NCBI GenBank assembly: GCA_964432885.1
Contig: CAYSPG010000035.1
Location: 1-16,398, forward strand
DNA length: 16,398 bases
Source of the DNA: CAYSPG01 sp964432885
GTDB lineage: Bacteria; Bacteroidota; Bacteroidia; AKYH767-A; OLB10
Direction of reading: 5' to 3'
Position 1 is the first letter of the stretch, and each line of letters starts with the position of its first letter. Shown in pieces: positions 14,175-16,398 of this stretch. Both the position numbers and the translations under genes were made by a program. The notes beneath the pieces are model-generated. The model made no database searches and was not told the origin of the DNA. It saw only the letters and a program-made list of their open reading frames with translations.

Positions 14175-14219
14175 AGAGTATTCATAAAAATGTGTATATT
14201 ATAACGGTTATTATACTCT
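14175..14219. repeat. Nested dyad in the yfiR/adhesin gap
   Basis: AGAGTAT (14175-14181) pairs with ATACTCT (14213-14219), a perfect 7-bp outer dyad. A second palindrome lies just inside its right arm: ATAAC-G-GTTAT (14201-14211), extended by TAT/ATA after a mismatch. The symmetric core has the look of a dimeric repressor site. Confidence 0.55.
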
Positions 14220-14541
14220 GCCAAAGCAAAATAGTTGCGGAATAATACCTCAATTAATAAATGTACCGTGCTAAAAATTTTACTGGTTCAATCGCTTTTA
14301 AAAACATCTGTAGGTTTTATGAAAAACTTTGAAAACGTGCCATTGGTTTTTACACTCTTATTTCCATTTATCAAATAAAATTAACTCCCTGTAAATTTTT
14401 AAGATTAATGCAACCTTTTTCTATTGCACCCGTTTCGAATTATTGGTTTAAGTCATACTATATGATATGCTCTTGATTTAAATACAGTATTAAAGCTAAA
14501 TAATGATTCTGCATTTTGAATTTGTCTATATTTTTTAAAAA

Positions 14542-16398
14542 ATGAATAAAGTTTTTTTTCTGTTTTCGTTTTCTGTTTTTTCGATGGTATTAGCATCAGT
14601 ATGTAATGCACAGGTGGTAGTTCCTTTTACGCCAAGGTATCAGATAACACAAAAAGGGAATCTAACATTTGTTGCTAACAGCTTGCTGACTTGCGGAGGT
14701 GGTGCAGCATGCACATCTGCACAAAATGAAAACCCTCCTTCAGGAAATGGAAAGAACAATGATTTCAATATTGGATATATTGATATAGATGGGGACGCAA
14801 CAACATTTAGTTCTTCAAGTGCTGATTTAAATTTGACCTCATGCAGTAAAATAACTTTTGCAGGATTATACTGGGGAGGTGGTATCGATGGCGGAATGCC
14901 TAATTATGGTTCACGTAATAATGTTAAATTTAAATTGCCGGGTGCTGCATCATATACTGCTCTTACTGCCGATACAATGATTGATAATACTACAGGCTAT
15001 AACAGCTATCATTGCTTTAAGGATGTTACTGCAATTGTTAAGGCAGCAGGCAATGGGACTTATACCGTTGCAGATGTTGTTTTGGAAACGGGATTAGCAA
15101 ACTTATATGGTGGTTGGACATTGGTGATTGCTTATGCGAATGATTTATTATCGATGAGAAACCTTACCGTTTTTGATGGGCTTTCAAATGTTTCATCATC
15201 TTCAGGAGCAACCAATGTGGCCATTTCAGGTTTTTTAACGCCAATCAGTGGACCAGTTACTTTTGAGCTAGGAGCCGTAACATTTGATGGTGATAGAAGT
15301 TTGATTAACGACAGTTTATTGTTTAATGATGGTATAGGTTCATTTGTACCTGTTTCAAACGCTAAGAACCCAAGTTATGATATTTTTAACAGTACCATTA
15401 CTATAAACAATGCTAATGTTAATACGCGTAATCCAAATTATAGCAATACGTTAGGTTATGATGTCGATATTTTTTTACCAAATAATGGATCAAAAAATTA
15501 CCTCACAAACAACCAGACCAGTGCAACACTTCGTCTAACTACTGGTGGAGAAACATTTTTAACAAATGTGCTTACTACGGCCATTGATGTGTACGAGCCG
15601 GATGAACGGGTAATTAAAACAGCAACCGATATTAATGGCGGAAGCACACTTCCAGGAGACACGATTTTGTATACTGTAAGCGTTACTAATATTGGCAGTG
15701 ATCCCGGATTATTAAATATTGCTATCGATACTTTACCATTTAATGCTGATTACGTTCCAGGCACTATTGAGATTCTTACCGGGCCTAATACAGGAGTAAA
15801 AACTGATATTTCCGGTGATGATCAGGCTGAATATATTTCATTGTCAAAAGTGGTTAGCGTAAGACTTGGTACAGGTGCTGATGCTTCAACAGGTGGTACA
15901 ATACCAGAGTCAGGAGCAAACAGTACATCTTTTTCGTTTAAAGTGACAGCCACAACTGATTGCGATAAACTACTTTGCAATAATGTTATGTCAAATAAAG
16001 TAGTGCAAACTTTTAAAGGGCAAATCTCCGGAAACACCTTTACATCTTATAGTGGGCCCAATGGTTTTGATGCATTTGGTTGTCCGCTTATAGGTAACAC
16101 AAATACTTCTGTTGTTATTTCTCCAACATGTACTTTGGCCCCCGATACCAGTTTAACAGGTTGTTCATCGCTGGTTTTTAGTTCTGTTCCGGGAATTAGG
16201 CCTGGATATTCGTATTACGATGCAGGCTTTAGTTCTGTTGTTTCTGCAAATTCAAGTGGAACTTATTATGGAATAAAGGTAATTACAACCGGATGCATTG
16301 ATACCATTAAGTACACTGTTACCATTGTTCAGCCACCGACAACTGCTAATGCAGGCGCTGACCAGGCTGTTTGTTCAACCACTGCAACCCTTGCAGGA
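14542..16398 (+). CDS. Large secreted adhesin-like protein (DUF11/PKD type), 3' end outside the window
   Basis: The frame is open from the ATG at 14542 to the last base, giving 619 residues with no stop. It begins with a signal peptide (about 1-23, KVFFLFSFSVFSMVLASVCNA). Residues about 24-345 form an extracellular beta-rich region with an AGLYWGGG motif near 107 and a GGWTLVIAYANDLLSMRNLTVFDG segment around 190-215. I have seen this N-terminal arrangement in large DUF11-containing surface proteins. A DUF11-like domain follows (about 350-490, IKTATDINGGSTLPGDTILYTVSVTN). Then comes a Cys-containing Ig/PKD-like module (about 528-605) and the start of another (ANAGADQAVC), the usual opener of repeats in gliding-associated Bacteroidota proteins. 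A T9SS C-terminal tail would be expected downstream but cannot be seen. Probable role: surface adhesion. Confidence 0.8.
   Translation, partial: MNKVFFLFSFSVFSMVLASVCNAQVVVPFTPRYQITQKGNLTFVANSLLTCGGGAACTSAQNENPPSGNGKNNDFNIGYIDIDGDATTFSSSSADLNLTSCSKITFAGLYWGGGIDGGMPNYGSRNNVKFKLPGAASYTALTADTMIDNTTGYNSYHCFKDVTAIVKAAGNGTYTVADVVLETGLANLYGGWTLVIAYANDLLSMRNLTVFDGLSNVSSSSGATNVAISGFLTPISGPVTFELGAVTFDGDRSLINDSLLFNDGIGSFVPVSNAKNPSYDIFNSTITINNANVNTRNPNYSNTLGYDVDIFLPNNGSKNYLTNNQTSATLRLTTGGETFLTNVLTTAIDVYEPDERVIKTATDINGGSTLPGDTILYTVSVTNIGSDPGLLNIAIDTLPFNADYVPGTIEILTGPNTGVKTDISGDDQAEYISLSKVVSVRLGTGADASTGGTIPESGANSTSFSFKVTATTDCDKLLCNNVMSNKVVQTFKGQISGNTFTSYSGPNGFDAFGCPLIGNTNTSVVISPTCTLAPDTSLTGCSSLVFSSVPGIRPGYSYYDAGFSSVVSANSSGTYYGIKVITTGCIDTIKYTVTIVQPPTTANAGADQAVCSTTATLAG

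Larger units (their letters stand above)
14098..14541. other. Divergent yfiR/adhesin regulatory gap
   Basis: This 444-bp stretch has no credible coding frame or RNA gene: the ATG-led frames I read were 12 and 22 codons. It is very AT-rich and holds two inverted repeats, listed separately at 14101-14149 and 14175-14219, both nearer the yfiR side. No exact TAnnTTTG box was found for either gene. TATATTTT near 14527 is the closest match before the adhesin ATG. Confidence 0.55.

Noticed and set aside
15822..16037. 71-codon minus-strand frame inside the adhesin gene
   Set aside because: It lies wholly antisense to a long open frame with clear domain content. The plus-strand frame is the real gene.

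Overview
The window is AT-rich DNA from a member of the Bacteroidota, most likely an environmental, gliding or T9SS-bearing lineage of the Chitinophagales/Sphingobacteriales type. The genus cannot be fixed from this sequence. The evidence is a type IX secretion (T9SS type A) C-terminal tail at 186-1439, a Bacteroidota-type Lgt (GRIGCQLSGDGDWG) and Rho (long N/Q-rich insert, AQPKTGKT Walker A), a DUF4293 protein beside rho, a large PKD/DUF11-like surface protein, and repeated upstream matches to the Bacteroidota -7 promoter box TAnnTTTG. The second-left ends of the window carry accessory material and the middle is mostly conserved housekeeping.

Layout. 1-152: two identical 53-bp copies of a hairpin-forming repeat. 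186-1439 (-): secreted YCF48/BNR-repeat protein with a T9SS tail. 1581-1901 (+) FtsB/DivIC-like division protein, converging on 1908-2324 (-) AroQ. 2325-2522: divergent aroQ/xerD promoter region with a degenerate 7-bp repeat array in the xerD leader. 2523-4657 (+): xerD and a YhiN/HI0933-family flavoprotein, overlapping by one base. 4692-6119 (+): two FKBP-type lipoproteins. 6189-6347 (-): an intact signal peptide on a gene cut short at 52 codons, probably a remnant. 6407-6853 (-): YqeY/GatB-domain protein. 7018-8384 (+): predicted outer-membrane barrel protein followed by a GNAT acetyltransferase. 8426-11051 (+): mtaB, with an unusual internal insertion, then lgt, converging on rho (11053-12726, -) with a single base between the two stop codons. 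13046-13522 (+) DUF4293 membrane protein converges on 13543-14097 (-), a YfiR/DUF4154 protein. 14098-14541 is a divergent regulatory gap containing two inverted repeats. 14542-16398 (+) is the first 619 codons of a large secreted adhesin-like protein that runs off the end of the window.

How the genes fit together. Several genes serve the cell envelope: Lgt lipidates prolipoproteins, and the two FKBP proteins here have lipobox cysteines and would be its substrates. The T9SS cargo, the barrel protein and the large PKD/DUF11 protein are exported. XerD (chromosome resolution) and FtsB/DivIC (septum assembly) act late in the cell cycle, and MtaB and Rho serve tRNA modification and transcription termination. 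I see no coherent new multi-gene defence or mobile system. The signals most worth following are small: degenerate heptamer repeats found both in the xerD leader and inside the coding insertion of mtaB, the 53-bp duplicated hairpin, two genes whose promoter box sits almost on the start codon, and the paired inverted repeats between yfiR and the adhesin gene.
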